This document shows positions 1 through 6,015 of a stretch of DNA of 6,015 nt, piece by piece; position 1 is the first letter of the stretch, and each line of letters begins with the position of its first letter. The stretch is from Sphingobacterium sp. (lineage in GTDB: Bacteria; Bacteroidota; Bacteroidia; Sphingobacteriales; Sphingobacteriaceae). The position numbers and the translations under genes are program-made. The stretch is taken from the NCBI GenBank assembly GCA_030146225.1, contig JASLCA010000217.1:1-6015 (forward strand). The letters are read 5' to 3'. The notes below the pieces were generated by a model. That model was not told where the DNA came from, made no database searches, and worked only from the letters and a program-made list of their open reading frames with translations.

Positions 1-119
1 TCCCCTTCATTTCTAAAGTAATTTTCAGGAGTTACAAAATCTGGCTCCTTGTCCAAGAGCTTCGAACAAGCAGTCAGGGAAAGAGTGGCAGCAAGTATTA
101 CGCTATATATAGGTTTCAT
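1..119 (-). CDS. SusD/RagB-like outer-membrane lipoprotein, N-terminal fragment
   Basis: This is the first 39 codons of a surface glycan- or nutrient-binding lipoprotein that pairs with the SusC transporter just upstream; the rest lies beyond the left edge. Translation from the ATG at 119 begins MKPIYSVILAATLSLTACSK, a short signal peptide with the lipobox L-T-A-C and lipidated Cys18. The following K-L-L-D-K-E-P and the T-P-E-N-Y-F-R-N stretch are typical of SusD N-termini, where a conserved LD...P segment precedes a 'tpenyf' motif. Acidic residues shortly after the cysteine fit surface export of Bacteroidota lipoproteins (inference). The start sits 18 bases after the SusC stop, without a clear Shine-Dalgarno sequence, so it is probably cotranscribed. 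The family call rests on a short stretch but is strongly supported by gene order. The substrate cannot be told. Confidence 0.88.
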   Translation of the reverse strand, partial: MKPIYSVILAATLSLTACSKLLDKEPDFVTPENYFRNEG

Positions 120-137
120 AGGATAGAATAATTAAGG

Positions 138-3100
138 TTAAAATTTAATATCAAGACCAAAAGTCACCGTACGCGGTCTAGGATATGGAGACCAGTCAAA
201 AGAAGGCGTAAGCGCAGAAGGGCGCGTATTCACCTCCGGATCAGGACCAGAATAGCTTGTCCAAGTCAGCAGGTTTTGCGCAGAGGCATAGACCCGAATA
301 GAACTCATCTGCAAGCGCTTGAGCTGCTTTGCATTAAAGTTATAACCTAGGGAAACGGTCTTCAAACGTAGATACGAGCCATCTTCAATCGTCCGTGAAG
401 AATATACAGCAGGCCCTTGACCTCCCACGCGGTACAGATCATTGGTTTGATTTTCAGGCGTCCAGCGATCCGCAAAGGAGGCATACATATTTAAGAAGCC
501 CCGAGCGACAGGCCCTCCCCCTTCAAACTCAATCCGATTGGCATTGAGCACATCGCCACCATAACTCCATTGTAAGAAGATATTCAGATCCACATTTTTA
601 TAGGTAAAGTTATTGTTGAAGCCACCATTGTGCTTCGGATTCGGATTTCCGATAATCGTTAAGTCATAGTCATTCACGAGTCCATCCCCATTAATATCGC
701 GAAAGCGAATATCCCCAGGCTTAATGCTGCTGCTTGGATTCCCATTATTCGGGACCCCAGCCTTTAAGGAATAGCTACCAGCCGGACCTTCATTAAAGTC
801 AGCATATTGGTATACCCCATCGAATAAATAACCATAGAATAAAGCAATAGGCTGTCCAGGAACTGCGATATAGGGATAGGCATTATTGAAGTTACCCCAG
901 TTGACACGCGTCGCTAAACTCGGCTCATCCTCATTCAAGGCAAGCACCTTGTTTTTATTAAATGCGATATTAAAGCTAGAATTCCAAGAGAAGTTACGCG
1001 ACTTCACATTCTGCGTCTCGAGCGTAAACTCCCAACCACTATTGGAGACCTCACCAATATTCTTAAAGCCCCTTAGAAAGCCCATACTAGGCGCTAGCGT
1101 ACTATTTAAGAGCAGATCTTTTGTCTTCTTCTGGTAGTAATCTGTTGTGAGCTGCACCCGATTGTTGAAAAAGGCCAAGTCCAAGCCAAAGTTGCTCTGA
1201 ACGGTAGTCTCCCATTTCAAGTCATAATTGCCCAGCGTAGTCGGGATAATCCCTTGACCAGGGCTATTTCCAAAGTTGTAGCCCGAGACAGTAGTCATCT
1301 GCAAAGCACTCAATGCGGCAAAGTCGGACACGCGGTTATTCCCCGTTGCGCCAATGCCCGCTCGTAGCTTTGCATCCTGCAACCAGGTCACCGACTTCAG
1401 AAACTTCTCATCCTTCAGGCGCCAAGCCAAAGCCGCCGATGGGAAATACCCCCATCTATTCTGCTTAGAAAACTTAGACGAACCATCGCTACGATACGAT
1501 ACCGTCAGCATGTATTTCGATAAGTAATTATAGTCCACACGACCTAAGTAGGACAACAAGCCATTGGACTCATCAATAATAGGCGCAGTCGTAATCTGTC
1601 CCTCATCAATTCCCTTAATGCCCAGCGCCTCATTCGGCACCATAATAGACGAAAAGCCATTGCTATAGGTACGAATATCCTGCATGGTAAGGCCCGCCAT
1701 GGCTTTCAAGGTATGTTTCTTGTTAAACTTCTTGGTATAGGTCAGAATATTCTCATTCAACATATTGGTAATCTCATTGTTCCAGATCGAACCGTTGACC
1801 TTATTGTTGGTAAAGCGGTGACCCGCGCGAGAATTAGAGTTAAAGAAGATCTCCTTGCGTTGATTAATACGCGTATAGCCTCCTGAAACGCGTAGGTTTA
1901 AGCCTTCCATTAGCTTATAGTCTAAGTAACCATTCGCCATTAAGCTCGCGCTAAACAAGGGATTGTACTCATTGGTAGCCGACAAATACGGATTAATACG
2001 TAAATCTGTACCCGCACTAGGATCCATATCAGGATCATAAAGATCATCGATCAAGGTTGCATCTGTTAAGGCATTCCCCGTTACAGGTCTAAAGCCCCAG
2101 ATGCTGTACATTAAGCTAGCGGTAGAACTAGGTCCCTGCTCAGATACAATGGTACCGTAGCGTTTGTAGGAGGTATAATTCAGGTTGATACCAAGCTTAA
2201 GTCGATTGCTTACCGTCTGATCCAAGACCATACGGCCTTGGTATTTATTAAAGCCAGAATTGATTAAGATACCATCTTGATCCATAAAGGAGCCCGAAAG
2301 TGCAAAGCGCGTACGCGCATTCCCACCCCGAATAGCAGCGCTATGATTATGTGTAATCGCCTGTCTGAAGACCTTATCCTGCCAGTTGACCCCCGTCATA
2401 TTGCGGTAATCCTCCAAGGTCTGATCATCACGCAAATAAATCTTTGAATATAAGGTAGGATTTTGCTCCAATTGGTATTTTACAAACTCATAAGGGTTAA
2501 GCATCTCCTGCTTCTTAATAATACTATTTAAGCCCAACCAGCCATTATAAGAAATCACAGGCAGACCCGGCTTTCCTTTTTTGGTAGTAATAATCACGAC
2601 CCCATTGGCTCCCCGAGCACCATAGATCGCTGTAGCAGAAGCATCTTTTAAAACTTCTAAGGATTCAATCTCTTCAGGATTTAGCATATTCCCCACAGAG
2701 GATTCAACAGGAAAGCCATCCACCACATAGAGCGGCGAGTTTTCTTGCGTCACCGAGTTGTTTCCGCGGATAACAATAAGGAGTTCCGCTCCAGGCTGTC
2801 CATCATTGGAGCTCACCTGCACCCCAGCTACCCGACCAGCCAAAGCCTCTTCGAAGTTGGCCACGGGTGCTTTCTGCATATCGACCACACTAGCTCTCCC
2901 CACCGAGCCGGTTAGATCTTTTCTAGATGCCGTGCCATAGCCAATAACCACAACGCTATCAATACTTTCAGCACTATGCAGTAAAGTGATATGCATTGGA
3001 CTTTCAGAAGTAATAGGTTGGGACTTGGACACAAAGCCCAGCATGGAAACCAACACAAGGTCGCCATTGCTAACTGCTGGAAGTGTAAAAGCGCCTAGGG

Positions 3101-3275
3101 CATCCGTAGAAGTTTTGACAGCCTTGCCTTTTACAAGTACAGTAACACCTTGTAAAGGTTGCCCCTCTGCATCAATAACCTTACCCGTTAAGGTAAAATT
3201 ACTTTGCGCGAAGATCAGCATTGGTAAAAAAACCAAAGCTAAAAGAGTAATTCCGCTAGAATAAAATTTGTTCAT
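138..3275 (-). CDS. SusC/RagA-family TonB-dependent outer-membrane transporter
   Basis: This is a complete 1045-residue protein, the usual size for SusC, which imports oligosaccharides or other nutrients across the outer membrane using TonB energy. Seen in order: a signal peptide with likely cleavage after Ala23 (I-F-A/Q-S); a carboxypeptidase-D-regulatory-like beta domain at about 27-100 (TGKVIDAEGQPLQGVTVLVKG is its first strand region); a segment VVVIGYG at 108-114 that leads into the plug and overlaps the usual TonB-box site; plug motifs at about 115-235, including YVVDG and the SusC signature LKDASATAIYGARGANG from 209 with ITTKKG; then a long beta-barrel. Late-barrel marks are D-I-N-G-D-G at 860-865, GSYLRLKTVSLGYN, a QNLLTW stretch and a terminal Phe-ending strand (TFGLDIKF). 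No STN domain precedes the beta domain, so ECF-sigma/anti-sigma signalling is unlikely. It is followed at 18 bases by the susD-like gene and diverges from a GntR-type regulator. The family is certain; the substrate is unknown. Confidence 0.97.
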   Translation of the reverse strand: MNKFYSSGITLLALVFLPMLIFAQSNFTLTGKVIDAEGQPLQGVTVLVKGKAVKTSTDALGAFTLPAVSNGDLVLVSMLGFVSKSQPITSESPMHITLLHSAESIDSVVVIGYGTASRKDLTGSVGRASVVDMQKAPVANFEEALAGRVAGVQVSSNDGQPGAELLIVIRGNNSVTQENSPLYVVDGFPVESSVGNMLNPEEIESLEVLKDASATAIYGARGANGVVIITTKKGKPGLPVISYNGWLGLNSIIKKQEMLNPYEFVKYQLEQNPTLYSKIYLRDDQTLEDYRNMTGVNWQDKVFRQAITHNHSAAIRGGNARTRFALSGSFMDQDGILINSGFNKYQGRMVLDQTVSNRLKLGINLNYTSYKRYGTIVSEQGPSSTASLMYSIWGFRPVTGNALTDATLIDDLYDPDMDPSAGTDLRINPYLSATNEYNPLFSASLMANGYLDYKLMEGLNLRVSGGYTRINQRKEIFFNSNSRAGHRFTNNKVNGSIWNNEITNMLNENILTYTKKFNKKHTLKAMAGLTMQDIRTYSNGFSSIMVPNEALGIKGIDEGQITTAPIIDESNGLLSYLGRVDYNYLSKYMLTVSYRSDGSSKFSKQNRWGYFPSAALAWRLKDEKFLKSVTWLQDAKLRAGIGATGNNRVSDFAALSALQMTTVSGYNFGNSPGQGIIPTTLGNYDLKWETTVQSNFGLDLAFFNNRVQLTTDYYQKKTKDLLLNSTLAPSMGFLRGFKNIGEVSNSGWEFTLETQNVKSRNFSWNSSFNIAFNKNKVLALNEDEPSLATRVNWGNFNNAYPYIAVPGQPIALFYGYLFDGVYQYADFNEGPAGSYSLKAGVPNNGNPSSSIKPGDIRFRDINGDGLVNDYDLTIIGNPNPKHNGGFNNNFTYKNVDLNIFLQWSYGGDVLNANRIEFEGGGPVARGFLNMYASFADRWTPENQTNDLYRVGGQGPAVYSSRTIEDGSYLRLKTVSLGYNFNAKQLKRLQMSSIRVYASAQNLLTWTSYSGPDPEVNTRPSALTPSFDWSPYPRPRTVTFGLDIKF

Positions 3276-3303
3276 CTTATCTGGTTATAATTAGGTACAT
3301 TCA

Positions 3304-3311
3304 CAAAACTA
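3304..3311 (-). promoter_or_regulatory. candidate -7 promoter element for the susCD operon
   Basis: Read on the minus strand this is TAGTTTTG, an exact match to the Bacteroidota -7 consensus TAnnTTTG. It lies 28 bases before the SusC ATG, which predicts a leader of roughly 20-25 bases. I find no convincing TTG/TTTG -33 element at the expected distance (around 3330-3337), so the promoter may be weak or depend on an activator. A tandem repeat overlaps its upstream edge. Confidence 0.5.
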
Positions 3312-3328
3312 GTATGGTCTAGACTGGT
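3309..3328. promoter_or_regulatory. tandem 10-base repeat, candidate regulator operator at the susC promoter
   Basis: Two adjacent 10-mers, CTAGTATGGT (3309-3318) and CTAGACTGGT (3319-3328), agree at 8 of 10 positions. The junction also makes the perfect 8-base palindrome GTCTAGAC (3317-3324). The block overlaps the last three bases of the candidate susC -7 element and fills the adjoining spacer, so a bound protein would block RNA polymerase there. The divergent GntR-type regulator is the obvious candidate binder. The repeats are seen; their operator role is inferred from position. Confidence 0.4.
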
Positions 3329-3353
3329 TTGCTTTTCTAAAAGTAGAAACTTA

Positions 3354-3371
3354 TTTTTGTAATCACAAAAA
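3354..3371. repeat. short perfect inverted repeat in the divergent control region
   Basis: TTTTTGT (3354-3360) and ACAAAAA (3365-3371) are perfect inverted 7-base arms around a 4-base spacer AATC. The block sits mid-way in the intergenic region, upstream of both candidate promoters. Its right side contains TCACAAAA (3363-3370), an 8-mer that also occurs at 3301-3308 across the susC -7 element. It could be a protein-binding site, but A/T-rich arms like these arise easily by chance. Confidence 0.3.
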
Positions 3372-3393
3372 AAAATTAAAATAATGCTAGATT

Positions 3394-3407
3394 TAGGTCT
3401 TAGGCCT
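3394..3407. repeat. tandem heptamer pair, possible second regulator site
   Basis: TAGGTCT (3394-3400) is followed directly by TAGGCCT (3401-3407), with 6 of 7 positions identical. The word GGTCT is shared with the tandem repeat at the susC promoter, where it occupies 3316-3320, exactly 80 bases away. The pair lies about 43 bases upstream of the regulator's candidate -7 element. A second operator used for autoregulation is possible, but similarity to the first site is limited. Confidence 0.22.
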
Positions 3408-3449
3408 GCTTGAAACACAATCACATAGTTTAATTTGTATTTAATTCTT

Positions 3450-3457
3450 TATTTTTG
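3450..3457 (+). promoter_or_regulatory. candidate -7 promoter element for the GntR-type regulator gene
   Basis: TATTTTTG is an exact match to the Bacteroidota TAnnTTTG consensus and ends 18 bases before the regulator's ATG at 3476. This implies a very short leader of about 12-15 bases with no Shine-Dalgarno sequence, only an A-rich TATTAAAACC stretch. No clear -33 TTG is present at the expected distance, and the surrounding DNA is very A/T-rich, so a chance match is possible. Confidence 0.4.
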
Positions 3458-3475
3458 ATTTATTAAAACCTGGAT

Positions 3476-4486
3476 ATGTCTTTAAAAAACGATACGACGA
3501 GTAACTCGAAAGTCAAGTACCTGCAAGTGGTTGATCATATACATGCGCTCATCGAAAACAAGGATCTAGCTATTGGGGATCGCATCCCCTCTTTGAACCA
3601 ACTGCAAAGGGAGTTTGGGATGAGCAAGGAGACTGTATTGAAGGGCATCAACCACCTAGTGGAGCAGGGTATTATTGAGGCTGTCTATAGAAAGGGCTAT
3701 TATGTCAACAAGAAAGATGTGCAGCATTCTTATCGCATACTCTTACTCTTGGACAAGATGAATACCATGCGGGAATTGGTCTATCAATCCATCCTTACCG
3801 AAACCAAGGAAAGAGCGGAGGTAGATGTATTCTTTCATCATCATAACTACAAGGTATTTAGCAATATTATTAAGGAGAACCTGAGTACCTACACGCATTT
3901 TGTGGTAGCGACCTTTTTAAAAGAAGATCCCAGCGAAGTACTCAACCTGATACCCGAGCACAAGCGGATTATGATAGACTTTAATCAAGCGGGCTTGGAA
4001 GGCAATTATTCGGTGATCTATCAAGACTTTGAACACGACATCTACAACAGCTTAGTACAGCTGGAAGAGCAGATGCAAAAATACAAGAAGCTGGTGCTGA
4101 TCGCCCATGCGGAGGCCGTACATGCTGAGCAAGTGATAAGAGGCTTTGTGCACTATTGTGAAGAGCATGCTATCCCCTATGCGATTCAGGCTGATGTAGA
4201 CGCAAATGCCTTTGAGAAGCACAATGCCTATATTACCTTTAGCCGTTACGACACCGATGAAGTAGCTTTAATAAAGCTGGCCAAGCAACATGACTTTAAA
4301 CTAGGTGCGGACATCGGCCTGATCTCTTACAACGATACTGCCGTCAAGGAAATACTTGAAGGGGGGATTACGGTTATCTCAACAGATTTTGAGCAGATGG
4401 GCAAGTCAGTCGCAGAGACTATTCTTTCCAAAAAAGTAAAACAGGAACGGAACCCCACAAAGGTAATTGTCCGCAATTCCTTTTAG
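3476..4486 (+). CDS. GntR-family transcriptional regulator with LacI-type ligand-binding domain
   Basis: This 336-residue cytoplasmic DNA-binding protein probably controls the divergent susCD operon. Residues about 14-79 form a GntR winged helix-turn-helix: a first helix (LQVVDHIHALIE), G-D-R-I-P-S-L at 34-40, the recognition region F-G-M-S-K-E-T-V-L-K at 47-56, then L-V-E-Q-G-I-I-E and the wing K-G-Y-Y-V. From about 86 onward comes a periplasmic-binding-protein fold of LacI type: an opening strand Y-R-I-L-L-L-L-D and, near the C-terminus, GADIGLISYND from 277 followed by GGITVISTDFEQMG. This differs from the FadR and UTRA effector domains usual in GntR proteins, but the combination recurs next to Bacteroidota sugar loci (family knowledge). 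The start at 3476 places the HTH at the normal distance from the N-terminus. The ligand is probably a sugar or derivative; whether it represses or activates cannot be read from sequence. Confidence 0.93.
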   Translation: MSLKNDTTSNSKVKYLQVVDHIHALIENKDLAIGDRIPSLNQLQREFGMSKETVLKGINHLVEQGIIEAVYRKGYYVNKKDVQHSYRILLLLDKMNTMRELVYQSILTETKERAEVDVFFHHHNYKVFSNIIKENLSTYTHFVVATFLKEDPSEVLNLIPEHKRIMIDFNQAGLEGNYSVIYQDFEHDIYNSLVQLEEQMQKYKKLVLIAHAEAVHAEQVIRGFVHYCEEHAIPYAIQADVDANAFEKHNAYITFSRYDTDEVALIKLAKQHDFKLGADIGLISYNDTAVKEILEGGITVISTDFEQMGKSVAETILSKKVKQERNPTKVIVRNSF

Positions 4487-4588
4487 CGGAATGTCTATAC
4501 AAGGAGTTTGTTTTTGGAGAAATGCCTCTTGATAGGCTTGTCTTTTTAGCGGTTTTAGCTATGTAAAGGTTTTACTTATTAGCGGTTT
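4483..4588. repeat. three direct copies of TTAGCGG downstream of the regulator
   Basis: TTAGCGG occurs at 4483-4489 (overlapping the regulator's TAG stop), 4546-4552 and 4579-4585. The last two extend to the 10-mer TTAGCGGTTT. Start-to-start spacings are 63 and 33 bases. Apart from these, a small GTAAA/TTTAC hairpin (4563-4575) and the hairpin further on, the 214-base stretch 4487-4700 shows no gene I can support. The function is unknown; the words may be relics of local duplication or simply chance. Confidence 0.3.
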
Positions 4589-4646
4589 GAGTTTTCTGGA
4601 GTTTTATCTCTTAGGAGAGTTCTCTATTTTAAGGGCTAGACTATAT

Positions 4647-4686
4647 AAATAAGAAATCCCCACAGTGTTGTGGGGATTTCTTATTT
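4647..4686. terminator. bidirectional intrinsic terminator between convergent genes
   Basis: An 18-base perfect inverted repeat, AAATAAGAAATCCCCACA (4647-4664) and its complement (4669-4686), encloses the 4-base loop GTGT. The inner stem is G/C-rich (CCCCACA/TGTGGGG) and the outer part is A/T-rich, giving U-tracts in both transcripts. It stands between the stop of the regulator (plus strand, 4486) and the stop of the catalase (minus strand, 4701), ending 14 bases from the latter. It therefore most likely ends transcription from both sides. Confidence 0.88.
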
Positions 4687-4700
4687 TAACTGAGTTATTC

Positions 4701-6015
4701 CTAAGAAGGCACTTTCCTTGCTTTCTCTCTTTCCCAGACCCTATGGCCTTTCATTGCCGTTATAAAGTCTTTGGTCAGATCGTCCGCACTTTCAAGTATG
4801 ACGCCCTTGTCTTTTTCTAAAAAGGCTTTCTGCATTAATTCTTCTGCACCCTTTGCAAATGCTAGGGCTTTGCAATGCCTATAGCCTTCATTTATAAATT
4901 GTAGGTAATCGGGATTACTTTTTAAGGCCTTTACTGAATCCCCATCTGGAGTGTAAAAGGCATCATAAAGCACGGAGGCATCCGTCAGGTAAGAATGCTG
5001 AATGGCTTCGGTCCCGCCTTCTTTATAGGTTAAGGCACCCACATGCGATGAGATCAAGACAGCTTCTGCTCCTTCCTTTGCGAGGGCTTGCTTCATCTTG
5101 TCTACAGCGGCTTTGCTCACCCCATCATCCACTAAGAATGCGACCTGACGGGTTTTAATTGTACCTTCGCCAGGCTTAACTTTCATGCTGAGGGCTGCTG
5201 AGCTGGTTACTTCTGGGCTTTTGGCTTTCAGGGGATAGTTAGGATGATTCTGACGTGCAAACTTCAGGGTCAACTCATCCAGCTCGGCTGGAGGTGTTTG
5301 CCCTAGGTTATGCCCCACCTTCTTAGCCAGGTCTTTGTCAATCTGATTTAAGATCGCCAATTGTCTACGGCGAATGTTTTCATCATTTACCTTGGATAGC
5401 TCAAAGCTTAAGGCATCTATAATATGCTGTTGCTCTTCTGCCGATTGGGACTTGAAGAACAAGGTCGCCTGCGTAAAGTGATCGGCAAAGGAGTCTGAAC
5501 GCTGCCTTACCTTTGGTGCATCGATATGCTGCTTATGGGATTCATAGCCTTTTTCTCCTTTTAGCATGGCTTGATAGGGACAGCCCGCGGCCTTGCTATT
5601 GGGGAAGTAGGTCACCTCATTGTTGGGGATGTCCATGCGGGCAAATCCATCTTTTTGGTTGTTATGCTTCCCATTAATAGGACGATTGATTGGCAATTCA
5701 TTAAAGTTGGGTCCTCCTAAGCGGTAGTTTTGGGTATCCAAATAGGAGAATACGCGTCCTTGTAGCAAGGGGTCATCGCTAAAGTCAATCCCTGGCACAA
5801 GCCTACTTGGGGCAAATGCCGCCTGCTCGGTTTCGGCAAAGAAGTTGTCCGGATTCCGATTGAGGGTCATGGTTCCTACAATTTGTACAGGCACCAGCTC
5901 TTCGGGTATGATCTTGGTTGCATCTAAGATATCAAAGCTGTATTTAAACTCATCCTCTTCTGGTACAAGCTGCACCCCTAGGTCCCATTGTGGAAAATCT
6001 CCCTTGTCTATGGCA
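4701..6015 (-). CDS. katE: large-subunit (clade 2, HPII/KatE-like) catalase, C-terminal part
   Basis: This heme catalase converts hydrogen peroxide to water and oxygen. The window holds its last 437 residues; the reading frame stays open to the right edge. A GTG at 5975 is an internal Val, because the in-frame codons upstream encode the conserved KGDFPQWDLG. Visible parts: the end of the beta-barrel (DATKIIPEELVPVQ; T-L-N-R-N-P); the proximal heme-ligand signature R-V-F-S-Y-L-D-T-Q with the ligand Tyr at about 5742-5744; R-L-G-G-P-N-F and P-I-N-R-P; the alpha-helical catalase-related domain; and, from about visible residue 288 (VAFLVDDGVS), a DJ-1/PfpI-like C-terminal domain. That last domain marks large-subunit catalases of about 700-750 residues, so roughly 270-300 residues, including the catalytic distal His and Asn, are off-window. 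The C-terminal domain lacks the PfpI nucleophile Cys (A-K-G replaces C-H-G), as in HPII. The HPII His392 position is Ala here. Confidence 0.95.
   Translation of the reverse strand, partial: AIDKGDFPQWDLGVQLVPEEDEFKYSFDILDATKIIPEELVPVQIVGTMTLNRNPDNFFAETEQAAFAPSRLVPGIDFSDDPLLQGRVFSYLDTQNYRLGGPNFNELPINRPINGKHNNQKDGFARMDIPNNEVTYFPNSKAAGCPYQAMLKGEKGYESHKQHIDAPKVRQRSDSFADHFTQATLFFKSQSAEEQQHIIDALSFELSKVNDENIRRRQLAILNQIDKDLAKKVGHNLGQTPPAELDELTLKFARQNHPNYPLKAKSPEVTSSAALSMKVKPGEGTIKTRQVAFLVDDGVSKAAVDKMKQALAKEGAEAVLISSHVGALTYKEGGTEAIQHSYLTDASVLYDAFYTPDGDSVKALKSNPDYLQFINEGYRHCKALAFAKGAEELMQKAFLEKDKGVILESADDLTKDFITAMKGHRVWEREKARKVPS

Noticed and set aside
886..1137. Plus-strand 83-codon open frame inside the transporter gene
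   Set aside because: It lies antisense within SusC barrel coding sequence, has no recognisable domain or promoter, and its composition is that of a shadow frame.
2758..3264. Two plus-strand open frames of 60 and 92 codons antisense to the SusC N-terminus
   Set aside because: The overlapping minus-strand frame encodes clear SusC plug and beta-domain motifs, and neither antisense product resembles a known protein.
3281..3300. TTATAA-like sequence just before the SusC start as a sigma-70 -10 box
   Set aside because: Bacteroidota housekeeping promoters use TAnnTTTG at -7, and an exact match lies just upstream at 3304-3311; TATAA-like words are expected by chance in such A/T-rich DNA.
4608..4620. 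Small CTCT-TAGG-AGAG hairpin as the regulator's own terminator
   Set aside because: The stem is only 4 bases with no following U-tract, while a strong 18-base hairpin lies just downstream.
4701..5110. DJ-1/PfpI-like C-terminal domain as a separate protease or glyoxalase-like gene
   Set aside because: It is in the same frame as the catalase with no stop or start between them, and it lacks the nucleophile Cys; the fusion is normal for large-subunit catalases.
4701..5975. Reading the catalase as a short 424-residue protein starting at GTG 5975
   Set aside because: The frame continues upstream to the window edge with conserved catalase residues (DKGDFPQWDLG), so the GTG is an internal valine codon and the gene is cut by the window rather than truncated in the genome.

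Overview
The window comes from a member of the Bacteroidota, most likely a Sphingobacterium/Pedobacter-type relative. The evidence is a SusC/SusD outer-membrane uptake pair, two matches to the Bacteroidota -7 promoter consensus TAnnTTTG, and the lack of clear Shine-Dalgarno sequences before the starts. The genus is inferred from protein style only; no 16S or other marker is present.

Layout. Positions 1-119 (minus) are the first 39 codons of a SusD-like lipoprotein that runs off the left edge. Positions 138-3275 (minus) are a complete 1045-residue SusC/RagA-type TonB-dependent transporter, 18 bases upstream of the SusD start, so the two form an operon. Positions 3276-3475 are a divergent control region with one candidate promoter per direction and several short repeats. 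Positions 3476-4486 (plus) encode a GntR-type regulator with a LacI-like sugar-binding C-terminal domain. Positions 4487-4700 hold no gene; they carry a thrice-repeated TTAGCGG word and a strong hairpin that probably terminates both converging genes. Positions 4701-6015 (minus) are the C-terminal 437 residues of a large-subunit (HPII/KatE-like) catalase whose start lies beyond the right edge.

How it fits together. The GntR/LacI hybrid is most simply read as the local, ligand-responsive regulator of the divergent susCD operon: an imported sugar or derivative would bind its C-terminal domain and change its binding at the shared intergenic region. The transporter lacks the N-terminal STN domain used for anti-sigma signalling, which agrees with control by a one-component regulator. 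The substrate cannot be named because no degradative enzyme is in view. The catalase is a separate unit for hydrogen peroxide detoxification.

I see no clearly novel system. The points most worth checking are a tandem 10-base repeat overlapping the susC promoter and the Ala that replaces the HPII His392 equivalent in the catalase.
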